7,708 nucleotides of DNA from Paracoccaceae bacterium. GTDB lineage: Bacteria > Pseudomonadota > Alphaproteobacteria > Rhodobacterales > Rhodobacteraceae. Positions within the stretch are counted from its first letter, which is position 1. Every line of letters begins with the position of its first letter. The notes beneath the pieces were generated by a model. It made no database searches. It was not told the origin of the DNA and saw nothing but the letters and a program-made list of their open reading frames with translations. The stretch spans positions 1-7,708 of the forward strand of contig JAGLUD010000055.1 of the NCBI GenBank assembly GCA_023134935.1. Direction: 5' to 3'. A program made the translations under genes and the position numbers. Positions 1 to 6,185 of this stretch are shown one piece after another.

Positions 1-293
1 AGCAAGAAGTGGGCCGTAGCCTGCATGTTCTGCCATATATCGCCATCCGAGAGAATCTTCTTGTAGTTACTAAGACCGACCCAGTCGACGTCACGGTTTG
101 GTCGGTTCACTCGGAAATTGGTAAAACTCAGGCGAATTGTCCAGATTAGCGGGAAGATATTAACCGCTAGAAGCAAGAAGATTGACGGGCCTACGAATAT
201 CCAGGCGATCGCCCGGTCTGACAGTCCGCGAATTTTCTTCGCGACGGGGGCCGGTGTCGATTTGGCCAGTTTGTCGATCGGTGATTGAGTCAT
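1..293 (-). CDS. Sugar-type ABC transporter permease (MalF/UgpA-like), partial: N-terminal 97 residues
   Basis: This is an inner-membrane permease subunit of a carbohydrate-type ABC importer, truncated by the left edge of the window. The visible protein starts MTQSPIDKLAKS. It has a basic cytoplasmic N-terminus, then a first membrane helix at about residues 29-53 (AWIFVGPSIFLLLAVNIFPL). A segment with WVGLSNYKKIL at about residues 71-81 follows, matching the 'F/WVGLxNY' element that precedes the transmembrane domain in MalF/UgpA-type permeases. The start at 291-293 is supported by a GAAGGAAG ribosome-binding stretch just upstream and by the fit to the family's N-terminus. It lies downstream of the solute-binding protein gene on the same strand, separated by 166 bp containing hairpins. 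The partner permease and ATPase are expected beyond the window. The substrate is not determinable. Confidence 0.88.
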   Translation of the reverse strand, partial: MTQSPIDKLAKSTPAPVAKKIRGLSDRAIAWIFVGPSIFLLLAVNIFPLIWTIRLSFTNFRVNRPNRDVDWVGLSNYKKILSDGDIWQNMQATAHFL

Positions 294-369
294 TTCGGGC
301 TTCCTTCATCACGATAAGGGTACCTGCCAACTTTCTGGCATAACCGTTAATGTGTGGTAGTTTAAAATT

Positions 370-418
370 GCCCCCCGCTAAAGCTACCCGCGGGGGAGCG
401 GTAGTTTTAGCGGTGGGC
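370..418 (-). terminator. Strong hairpin between binding-protein and permease genes (candidate attenuator or mRNA-stabilising element)
   Basis: Arms at 370-388 and 400-418 pair at 17 of 19 positions around an 11-nt loop (389-399). Read on the minus strand, the 3' arm ends in GGGGGGC followed by AATTTTAAA, so a GC-rich stem is followed by only four U residues. That is weaker than a full intrinsic terminator. Because the permease gene follows on the same strand, the likely role (inference) is partial termination, or protection of the upstream binding-protein mRNA from 3' decay, giving more binding protein than permease. That pattern is well known in ABC uptake operons. Confidence 0.55.
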
Positions 419-420
419 GG

Positions 421-448
421 CCGGCCGAGCACGGAGGCACCCGGCCGG
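421..448 (-). other. Second GC-rich hairpin just after the solute-binding protein stop codon
   Basis: Positions 421-427 (CCGGCCG) pair perfectly with 442-448 (CGGCCGG), leaving a 14-nt loop. It lies 11 bp past the binding-protein stop codon and directly before the longer 370-418 hairpin in transcription order. There is no U-run, so alone it is not a terminator. It may act with the next stem-loop as a 3'-end stabiliser of the upstream cistron (inference). Confidence 0.35.
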
Positions 449-459
449 TAGGGGGGGTA

Positions 460-1776
460 CTAGAGTAGACCTTCGTCTTCGAAGACTTCAGTCCAGTCTT
501 CTACAAGACCGTCTAGAGCTTCTTTTGCGGTACCATCGCCAGCAATCACGTAGTTATGAACACGTGCTTGCATGGACAGAAGAAGTTCCGCATATGCAGG
601 TTCAGCCCAGAAATCCTTCACGATAGCCATCGAGTCTAGGAAAGTTTGAGCATATGGCTGGCTGGATGCGAAATCCGGATCTTCGACTACAGATAGTAGA
701 GCCGAGTAACCGCCAAGTTCCCACCACTGTGCCTGAACTTCAGACTGTGCGAACCATTGGATGTACTCAAGTGCTGCGTCTTGCTTTTCAGAATAAGCAA
801 CAACCGAGATACCCTGACCACCAAGCTGTGCAAATTGACCTGCAGGACCAGCTGGGTTCGGGAAGTAACCGGAACGATCACCACCAACATTAGGATCGGC
901 ATTCACACCAGGCCAAATGAAGGCGAAGTTCATCTGCATGGCAACCTGACCGGATTTATAAGCGTCGATATTCTCGCCCATGTACCAGTTCGAAGAACCC
1001 GGAGGGGTACCGTTGTCGTACAGCTCTTTATAGAATTCCAACCCGGCAATTGCGCCGTCAGAGTTCACAAAACCTTCAAGATCGTAAGGCTTGTCTGGGT
1101 TGTTGTATTCGAACCCATAGTTATAAAGTGCGTTAGTTACGCCCATCGTGATACCTTCGGAACCACGTTCGGTGTAAATTGCAGCACCGTAAACCTTCGT
1201 GCCATCGATATCGCGGCCCTGGAAGAATTCAGCAATATCTTTAAGCTCTGCCAATGTTGCAGGAACGCCAAGTGCACGACCGTATGTGGCCTGATATTCA
1301 GCCTGAAGGTCTGCGCGTTCGAACCAGTCTTTACGGTAGGTCCAACCAACAACATCACCAAATGCAGGCAGTGCCCAGTAGTTAGGTGTGTTTTTTGGCC
1401 ATTCGGAATAACCCGTCACAGTCGCTGGAATGAAATCATCCATCGTAATGCCATTAGCATCGAAGAAGTCGTTCAACTTGATGTAGTGACCGTTTTCAGC
1501 GCCGCCACCGATCCACTGGCTGTCGCCAATCATCAGATCGCAGAGTTGGCCGCCAGAGTTCAGCTCGTTCAACATCCGGTCAGCAAAGTTCGGCCAAGGC
1601 ACGAATTCAAAGCTCATGTTATGACCAGAAGTCGCTTCGAAATCCTTACTAAGCTCAACCAGTGCGTTCGCAGGGTCCCATGCGGCCCAGCAAAGGGTCA
1701 GATCCTCAGCCTGAGCGGTAGATGCTGATGCTATCAGCGCCACCGTGGCTGCGGTCCATGTAAATCGGTTTTTCAT
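460..1776 (-). CDS. ABC transporter extracellular solute-binding protein, family 1 (carbohydrate type)
   Basis: This is a periplasmic binding protein that captures a substrate, probably a sugar or related compound, and delivers it to the permease encoded downstream. It has 438 residues, within the usual 400-450 for family 1. A Sec signal peptide is clear: MKNR, a hydrophobic core, then ASTAQA with cleavage expected after residue 23. The mature part opens with a beta strand (LTLCWAAWD) and continues with an amphipathic helix, the DLMIGDSQW strand, and later an aromatic-rich segment (NWYMGENIDAYKSGQVAMQM), all typical of this fold. The mature protein has only two cysteines, C29 and C79, on strands expected to be adjacent. 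The start is fixed by the signal peptide and by a strong ribosome-binding site, GGGAGGAG at 1783-1790, six bases upstream. A LacI-type operator/promoter region precedes it. Substrate identity is unknown; the family assignment is firm. Confidence 0.93.
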   Translation of the reverse strand: MKNRFTWTAATVALIASASTAQAEDLTLCWAAWDPANALVELSKDFEATSGHNMSFEFVPWPNFADRMLNELNSGGQLCDLMIGDSQWIGGGAENGHYIKLNDFFDANGITMDDFIPATVTGYSEWPKNTPNYWALPAFGDVVGWTYRKDWFERADLQAEYQATYGRALGVPATLAELKDIAEFFQGRDIDGTKVYGAAIYTERGSEGITMGVTNALYNYGFEYNNPDKPYDLEGFVNSDGAIAGLEFYKELYDNGTPPGSSNWYMGENIDAYKSGQVAMQMNFAFIWPGVNADPNVGGDRSGYFPNPAGPAGQFAQLGGQGISVVAYSEKQDAALEYIQWFAQSEVQAQWWELGGYSALLSVVEDPDFASSQPYAQTFLDSMAIVKDFWAEPAYAELLLSMQARVHNYVIAGDGTAKEALDGLVEDWTEVFEDEGLL

Positions 1777-1834
1777 TTAAAACTCCTCCCTAGAGTTATT
1801 CACAATTTTCTATCCAGAATCATTGAGTGGCTCC

Positions 1835-1864
1835 TTTCTATTTGAGGTGCGCACCTCAAGTCAA
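1835..1864 (-). promoter_or_regulatory. Candidate sigma70-type promoter for the solute-binding protein gene
   Basis: On the minus strand, TTGACT (1864-1859) is a five-of-six match to the -35 consensus. It is followed after 18 bases by TAGAAA (1840-1835), a four-of-six match to the -10. Transcription would start near 1828, giving a leader of about 50 bases before the ATG at 1776. The spacer is occupied entirely by the perfect palindrome 1842-1859, which is a classic layout for repression by blocking RNA polymerase. The promoter is predicted only by eye. Confidence 0.5.
1842..1859. promoter_or_regulatory. LacI-family operator O1 (perfect 18-bp palindrome)
   Basis: TTGAGGTGCGCACCTCAA is a perfect inverted repeat with a central CG, the typical form of LacI/GalR-family operators, where the hinge helices insert at the central CpG step. 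It lies in the divergent region between the binding-protein gene and the LacI-family regulator gene, in the spacer of the candidate transporter promoter. The most likely ligand is the regulator encoded at 1960-2982 (inference from position and site type). Confidence 0.75.
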
Positions 1865-1869
1865 GCTTT

Positions 1870-1889
1870 TTTGATGTACGCACCTCAAA
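1870..1889. promoter_or_regulatory. LacI-family operator O2 (imperfect copy of O1)
   Basis: TTTGATGTACGCACCTCAAA matches the 20-bp frame around O1 (1841-1860) at 17 of 20 positions. Its right half is identical in the core and its left half is degenerate. Its centre is 29 bp from that of O1, close to three helical turns, so two dimers could bind on roughly the same face. It lies just upstream of the transporter -35 and nearer the regulator gene, so it may also serve autoregulation (inference). Confidence 0.65.
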
Positions 1890-1959
1890 TTTACCTTGCT
1901 TTTCACAGTGGAAACGGGTAAATAGTGTTGATATTAAAGGATTTAGGACACACCGCAGA

Positions 1960-2982
1960 ATGAGGCCAACCACAAAAGACCTTGCAAAAGCTGCGGGCGT
2001 AAGCTTGGCAACCGTCGATCGTGTATTGAATAGACGCACTGGTGTTCGAAAGAAAACGGTCGACGCAGTGAACGAAGCGATTACGCGAATTGGCTTTGAG
2101 CGTAACCAGTTAGCGGCCACACTTGCACGAAAGCGCGGGTATCGGTTCGGATTCGTTTTGCCAAAAGAAGGCGATGAATTTCTAAATGAAATTCTTGGGA
2201 GGGTTCGCGAAATAAACGAAGCCAGTCGTTCTGAAATGATTGAAGTAAAAGCCATTCGAGTGAACGAGCAGGACCCACATAGAACTGAACGGTCACTGGC
2301 GCGCCTGCGCCAGAAAGATTTTGACGGTGTGGCCATCATGGCCCCCGCAACCCCTCAAATTCGCGACGCCATCCGCCGTATGCGCGAACGTGGGATCCAG
2401 ACGATTCCGTTTATATCCAATCAGGACGGTGAAGAAACTGAAGGGTTTGTCGGGATCGATAACCGCTCCGCTGGGGCGACTGCGGGTCGCTTAATGGGCC
2501 GATTTACGTGCGGTCAGCCCGGCTCAATCGCGGTTATTACCGACACCATGCAATCACGCGACAGTCTGGAGCGGCGCCTTGGGTTTGACAGCATCATCAA
2601 TCGCACCTTCCCGAACCTTGTTGTCTTACCGTCGCTTGAAACCTATGGCGACCCTGATCGAACCAGGAAAATCGTAAAGACCGTTTTTGATGCGCATCCT
2701 GAACTTGTTGGCGTCTATGTCGTCGGCTCTGAGGCGCGCGCTCCGTTGGAAGCAATCGAAAGTTTCAGGTATTCCCGAAACCTAATAGCAATTGCGCACG
2801 AACGTACACCAACGACCGTTGCTGCGCTAACCGATGGCCGGATCGATGCGGTTGTAACGCAAGATCCGGGGCACATCGTCAGAAGTGCTGTTCGGATTTT
2901 GCGGGCCAAATGCGAAAACCGGACCACGCTTGCGTCGCAAGAAAAGATCAGGATTGAGATACTATTGGCTGAAAACCTGTAG
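1960..2982 (+). CDS. LacI-family transcriptional regulator
   Basis: This is a cytoplasmic DNA-binding regulator, 340 residues, the normal length for the family. The N-terminal helix-turn-helix is at about residues 4-24 (TTKDLAKAAGVSLATVDRVL). It is followed by the third helix (VRKKTVDAVNEAITRIGF) and a hinge region around NQLAATLARKRG (49-60). From about residue 61 the protein is a periplasmic-binding-protein-like ligand domain, with YRFGFVLP, a DGVAIMAP strand and EGFVGIDNRSAGATAGRLM. The start is set by the conserved spacing of the first residues to the HTH; AGGA lies about 11 bases upstream. It is divergent from the solute-binding protein gene, and the 183-bp gap holds two CG-centred palindromes. 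It therefore most likely represses the transporter until its ligand appears, though activation cannot be excluded. The ligand is unknown. It converges with nosX, with 65 bp between them. Confidence 0.93.
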   Translation: MRPTTKDLAKAAGVSLATVDRVLNRRTGVRKKTVDAVNEAITRIGFERNQLAATLARKRGYRFGFVLPKEGDEFLNEILGRVREINEASRSEMIEVKAIRVNEQDPHRTERSLARLRQKDFDGVAIMAPATPQIRDAIRRMRERGIQTIPFISNQDGEETEGFVGIDNRSAGATAGRLMGRFTCGQPGSIAVITDTMQSRDSLERRLGFDSIINRTFPNLVVLPSLETYGDPDRTRKIVKTVFDAHPELVGVYVVGSEARAPLEAIESFRYSRNLIAIAHERTPTTVAALTDGRIDAVVTQDPGHIVRSAVRILRAKCENRTTLASQEKIRIEILLAENL

Positions 2983-3047
2983 ATGAGCGTGCGCAGAGTC
3001 ACAGGATGGCTATTGCTAGAATGAACCCGCCCCGTCTGTCGCATTAA

Positions 3048-3947
3048 TTAACGCAGATAAACTTGGCTTTCAGCCTTGGAGCTCTCGATTTCTGACTCTG
3101 ACATCAAACAAAATGCGGTGGAAAGACCATCCGCTTCAGCGGCCGAGCTTGCTACAACACTCACGCCAGACCAAACCCCACCAGGGTATCCCGTACGTGG
3201 GTCCAGAATATGCCCAACTTTTCCGTTCACATCAAATGTGGTGCCCAAAGGGGCAGACGTTGCGATCGCGGCGTTCTGCAACGAAACGCGCTGTCCGTCA
3301 TCGCTCCCAAGCTTTACCCGCCACTCATCACCACTTGGTGCCGTGCCTGACGCAACAATTTCACCAGTATTAACCAGCACATTGGAAACGCCATTATCGC
3401 GCAACAGATTTGTAACCTTGTCAGCAATAAATCCTTGCGCAATCCCGTTTAGGGTCAAACGTACCCCTGCCCTATCAAACGATATACGTTGGGCTGAATA
3501 TTGGACATGCCGCCATCCGGTGACTGACATTGCCTTCTCTATACTTCCGGCATCCGGTGCGACGCCCGTCGCATACGCCTCGGCGTACGTAGACCAAAGC
3601 GTTTGAACTGTTGGGTCAAAAGCACCGCTGGTGCGCGCATTAAGGGCAGAGCAAATCGACAACAATTCGATCATCTCGAATGCAGGGTTTTCCAAAACGC
3701 TATCGCGGTTCAAACGCGTAAGTTGGCTGTCGGTTTGATAAAGACTAAAGATGCTCTCAAGTCTTTTGATCTCCGCAACAGCACTAGCAATCAAGCGATC
3801 CGCATCTGGATGGTCGAGAATAATCTGCGCCTCTGCACCCAATGCAATACCATGCCATTGGGCTACGTTTGCGCTGGCACGTGCACCAATAACGGGCAGA
3901 GCAACCGCCCCAGCCACGATGCTTAGAAATCTTCTACGGGTCGTCAT
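3048..3947 (-). CDS. nosX: NosX: periplasmic ApbE-type FAD:protein FMN transferase of the nitrous oxide reductase operon
   Basis: NosX covalently attaches FMN to the periplasmic domain of NosR, the membrane electron donor system for N2O reductase. It has 299 residues. The N-terminus has a twin-arginine export signal, TRRRFLS at 3-9, then a hydrophobic stretch ending near ARASA (22-26). ApbE family motifs follow in order: FSLYQTDSQLTRLN (67-80), TSGAFDPTV (106-114), LNGIAQGFIADKV (166-178), NTGEIVASG (193-201), HILDPRTGYP (246-255) and EADGLSTAF (271-279). The last includes the Asp and Thr (D273, T277) at the family's metal-binding positions. The start overlaps the nosL stop as ATGA, with GGAG about nine bases upstream. 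It is the last nos gene here, as in Paracoccus-type operons. A general ApbE is less likely given the context. Confidence 0.93.
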   Translation of the reverse strand: MTTRRRFLSIVAGAVALPVIGARASANVAQWHGIALGAEAQIILDHPDADRLIASAVAEIKRLESIFSLYQTDSQLTRLNRDSVLENPAFEMIELLSICSALNARTSGAFDPTVQTLWSTYAEAYATGVAPDAGSIEKAMSVTGWRHVQYSAQRISFDRAGVRLTLNGIAQGFIADKVTNLLRDNGVSNVLVNTGEIVASGTAPSGDEWRVKLGSDDGQRVSLQNAAIATSAPLGTTFDVNGKVGHILDPRTGYPGGVWSGVSVVASSAAEADGLSTAFCLMSESEIESSKAESQVYLR

Positions 3948-4474
3948 TCGGATGTCTCCAGTGCAGCGGTGTCAAATTCTACGGGTGCCAAAACCAATTC
4001 GGCGGGGATTTCGGCTAAGGTCATGATTTCGCCGCCATGTTCAACGGTGAAGGCTTCGGCTTTGGCAAGATCGCCAAATGGGGCCAATTCGGGCGCACCC
4101 ATGCCACCGATCGCGTCTGAGTTTACGACGAAATATGCAAGGCTCGCGTCAATCCAGTTTTCTGCGCCCGGCTCCAGCCAACTGATGGCCTCGCCCATGT
4201 CGTTGACATACATCACCAAAATTTCCGCGGACTGTTCGGGTGATTTCAAATATGCGATGCCATCACGAACTTGGCTAAACCACAGCGGTGCAGGGAATCC
4301 AGCGAGGTGAACTTGTGCTTTTGGTCCTTGGTGCTCCAAAATCACCATCTGGCAATAATGGCCAGCGGCCTCGGCAGTCAGAACCAACGGGTCAGGGACT
4401 GCGACGCTGGCGACGTCATCTTTGCACCCCACCAGCAGGAACAGCGGCAGTATTACAGCAAATGCACGCATCAT
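3944..4474 (-). CDS. nosL: NosL: copper-chaperone outer-membrane-type lipoprotein for nitrous oxide reductase
   Basis: NosL is a periplasm-facing lipoprotein that binds Cu(I) and supplies copper for assembly of the NosZ CuZ centre. The protein has 176 residues. Its lipoprotein signal peptide is MMRAFAVILPLFLLVGC, with lipobox LVGC and the lipidated cysteine at residue 17. The conserved CxM copper-binding motif is in GHYCQMVILEH (C41, M43). The typical C-terminal segment FVVNSDAIGGMGAPELAPF is at about 115-133, followed by a gate-like EHGGEIMTLAEI stretch. I chose the ATG at 4472-4474: it overlaps the nosY stop as ATGA, has GGAGGG seven bases upstream, and leaves a signal peptide of normal size. 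The adjacent second ATG is an alternative. The longer upstream start near 4528 would bury the signal peptide and is rejected. Confidence 0.94.
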   Translation of the reverse strand: MMRAFAVILPLFLLVGCKDDVASVAVPDPLVLTAEAAGHYCQMVILEHQGPKAQVHLAGFPAPLWFSQVRDGIAYLKSPEQSAEILVMYVNDMGEAISWLEPGAENWIDASLAYFVVNSDAIGGMGAPELAPFGDLAKAEAFTVEHGGEIMTLAEIPAELVLAPVEFDTAALETSE

Positions 4475-5289
4475 GGTTCGACCCTCCGGAAAGCGGTCCA
4501 CGCTAGGAATAACGCAATTATTGGCCATAGAAGCAGGGACGTGAGTTGGCCCATCGTACCCGACGCGCCACCTGCGGCCCCGACACCTGAGGCCAGTTCC
4601 GATACCGATAAGTCTGGCATATTGATCAGCCGAAATGCGTCAGCCGGGTTCGCGACCAGCAACCAAGGGAATATGTCTTTGGTGAAGGTTCCGCCGTCAT
4701 CGGCAACCAACGCACCAAGTAGCCCGAGATCGTATAATACAACGCAAATCAACCAGATGATAATGACTATGCCCGAAGCCACGCCGGTCTGGCGCACTAA
4801 ACTAGACACGAGATACCCGATGCCCAGAAATGCCGCACCAAGCGCAAGCGAAGTGGCGAATAGTTTTAGCAGTGGTTGGAACGACAAGTCGGTCATACCG
4901 TATTGCCAAATGGTTAACACTGCCGTCAACCCAAGCCCGACGGCGATAGCTACGCCAAGCACACTTAGGTGCGCAAGAAACTTGCCTATCAATATTTCGC
5001 CGCGCGACATCGGATATGTAAGGTTGAGGGCGAGCGTGCCACGCTCAGCCTCGCCCGCGATGGCGTCAAACGAAAGCAGTAATCCGATTAGCGGGATTAG
5101 ATAGACAGAAAGTGTAGTAATGGATGTGATTGCCACCGTCAGAGGATCAACTCCCAGCGTGCCGGTGGGAGCGCCACCTGCCAGTGTCAGTACTACGGTG
5201 AAAAGGGCCATCAAAATGACGGACGTCGCGACCCACATGTTGCGCCGTGCGATCAGAAGCTCAAGTCGGGTGATTGCGAAAATGGACAT
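4471..5289 (-). CDS. nosY: NosY: membrane permease subunit of the NosDFY complex
   Basis: NosY is the inner-membrane component of the NosDFY ABC-type complex, which couples ATP hydrolysis by NosF to NosD in the periplasm for maturation of the NosZ CuZ site. It has 272 residues and six predicted membrane segments, at about 20-37, 55-78, 103-128, 140-163, 168-193 and 248-266. Between the second and third lies the cytoplasmic DAIAGEAERGTLALNLTYPMSRGEILIGKF segment, which contains the coupling-helix region common to ABC-2 permeases (AGExERGTL, P(M/I)SRxEI). The periplasmic loop after helix 5 is the longest (about 194-247). The start codon shares one base with the nosF stop (TAATG), and the stop overlaps the nosL start, so translation is coupled on both sides. 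Confidence 0.95.
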   Translation of the reverse strand: MSIFAITRLELLIARRNMWVATSVILMALFTVVLTLAGGAPTGTLGVDPLTVAITSITTLSVYLIPLIGLLLSFDAIAGEAERGTLALNLTYPMSRGEILIGKFLAHLSVLGVAIAVGLGLTAVLTIWQYGMTDLSFQPLLKLFATSLALGAAFLGIGYLVSSLVRQTGVASGIVIIIWLICVVLYDLGLLGALVADDGGTFTKDIFPWLLVANPADAFRLINMPDLSVSELASGVGAAGGASGTMGQLTSLLLWPIIALFLAWTAFRRVEP

Positions 5290-6185
5290 TACGCGCCCTC
5301 CCCAGCAATAGAATAGTAACGATATAGGTCTTCCAGACTTGCCGGTATTACATCGACGTCTTTGATGACTGCCCCCATCGAGGTGATCTGTCCAAGCATC
5401 GCGATCTTACCATCCTGCTGGCACGTCAAAGTAATGGAGCGACCATTCACTCGCTCTCCGCCAAGTTCGGTGGCGATGCGGTCGGCGTCTGCCTCGGATG
5501 TCGTGACATGCACTTGGATAGGTAGGCGTGCGGACTGACGGAGCGTGGCAAGGCTGTCGTCGGCCAACAGCTTCCCCTTGCTCATAATGGCGATCCGGTC
5601 GGTGCGGGTTTCAAGTTCGGTTAAGGCATGGGAGGACAACAACACAGCGGTGCCGCCGGCGGATAATTCCTCGACGATATCGTAAAATTCGTGGCGTGAG
5701 ATTGGATCAAGACCCGATGTAGGTTCATCCAGCAACGCCAGTTTGGGATGACCCAACAACGCTTGTGCAAGACCGATACGTTGGCGCATGCCTTTGGAAT
5801 AGGTTCGGATTTTACGATCGGCCGCATCGCTTAACCCAACACGATCCAGAAGGTCGTCGGCGCGTTGCATGGTTGCCGATTTAAGACGGGCGAAATGGCG
5901 CAATTGCTCGCGTCCTGTTAACGCCCCGTGGAACGCAACGCTTTCCGGCAGGAAACCGATGGCGGTGCGTGAAGCGCGCGACCCCGGTGCCGCGCCCAGA
6001 ACTGAAATTGTTCCAGATGTGATCGGTGTCAGACCCAGAATCATGCGCATCAGCGTGGTTTTACCTGCACCGTTGTGGCCAAGAAGGGCAACTCGTTCGC
6101 CAGCCTCTATCTTCAGGCTGACGTTGCGCACAGTTTCCAGCTTGCCGTATTGTTTGCTTACATTTTCAATTAACAAAGTTGTCAT
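5289..6185 (-). CDS. nosF: NosF: ATPase subunit of the NosDFY complex
   Basis: NosF is a cytoplasmic ABC ATPase that powers NosDFY-dependent copper-centre assembly of N2O reductase. It has 298 residues. The motifs are complete: Walker A GHNGAGKTT (36-44), a Q-loop equivalent GFLPESVAF (77-85), signature YSKGMRQRIGLAQAL (129-143), Walker B LALLDEPTSGLDP (149-161) and H-loop SSH (184-186). The Q-loop position carries glutamate and the signature reads YSKGM instead of LSGGQ, both commonly seen in NosF/CcmA-like ATPases. A C-terminal regulatory domain of about 80 residues follows. I chose the ATG at 6183-6185 because the sequence begins with the conserved MTTLLIENVSKQYG strand and overlaps the nosD stop as ATGA, with GGAAAG upstream. 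An in-frame start near 6347 would add unrelated residues inside nosD. Confidence 0.95.
   Translation of the reverse strand: MTTLLIENVSKQYGKLETVRNVSLKIEAGERVALLGHNGAGKTTLMRMILGLTPITSGTISVLGAAPGSRASRTAIGFLPESVAFHGALTGREQLRHFARLKSATMQRADDLLDRVGLSDAADRKIRTYSKGMRQRIGLAQALLGHPKLALLDEPTSGLDPISRHEFYDIVEELSAGGTAVLLSSHALTELETRTDRIAIMSKGKLLADDSLATLRQSARLPIQVHVTTSEADADRIATELGGERVNGRSITLTCQQDGKIAMLGQITSMGAVIKDVDVIPASLEDLYRYYSIAGEGA

Noticed and set aside
160..432. Minus-strand open frame of 90 codons overlapping the permease start and the hairpin region
   Set aside because: It is out of frame with the permease, spans the hairpins, and resembles no protein family. It is a by-product of GC-rich sequence.
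757..1728. Long plus-strand open frame (about 323 codons) antisense to the solute-binding protein gene
   Set aside because: It lies wholly inside a well-supported secreted binding protein gene on the other strand, has no recognisable domain or ribosome-binding site, and is explained by codon bias of the real gene.
1842..1889. FNR/NNR-type sites, considered because of the nearby denitrification genes and TTGA...TCAA ends
   Set aside because: FNR-type boxes are TTGAT-N4-ATCAA (14 bp). These palindromes are 18-20 bp with a central CG and extra GAGGTGC core symmetry, which fits the LacI family.
3028..3055. Possible stem-loop terminator TCTG...CAGA between the lacI-type gene and nosX
   Set aside because: The stem has about six pairs with a bulge, no GC-rich core and no U-run, so it is too weak to call.
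3076..3606. Plus-strand open frames antisense to nosX (also 3113-3373 and 3603-4026)
   Set aside because: They are shadows of the ApbE-family gene, with no domain, promoter or ribosome-binding site.
4475..4528. Upstream in-frame start for nosL
   Set aside because: It would add 18 polar residues before the lipoprotein signal peptide and overlap nosY more deeply. The ATGA overlap with GGAGGG upstream is far better.
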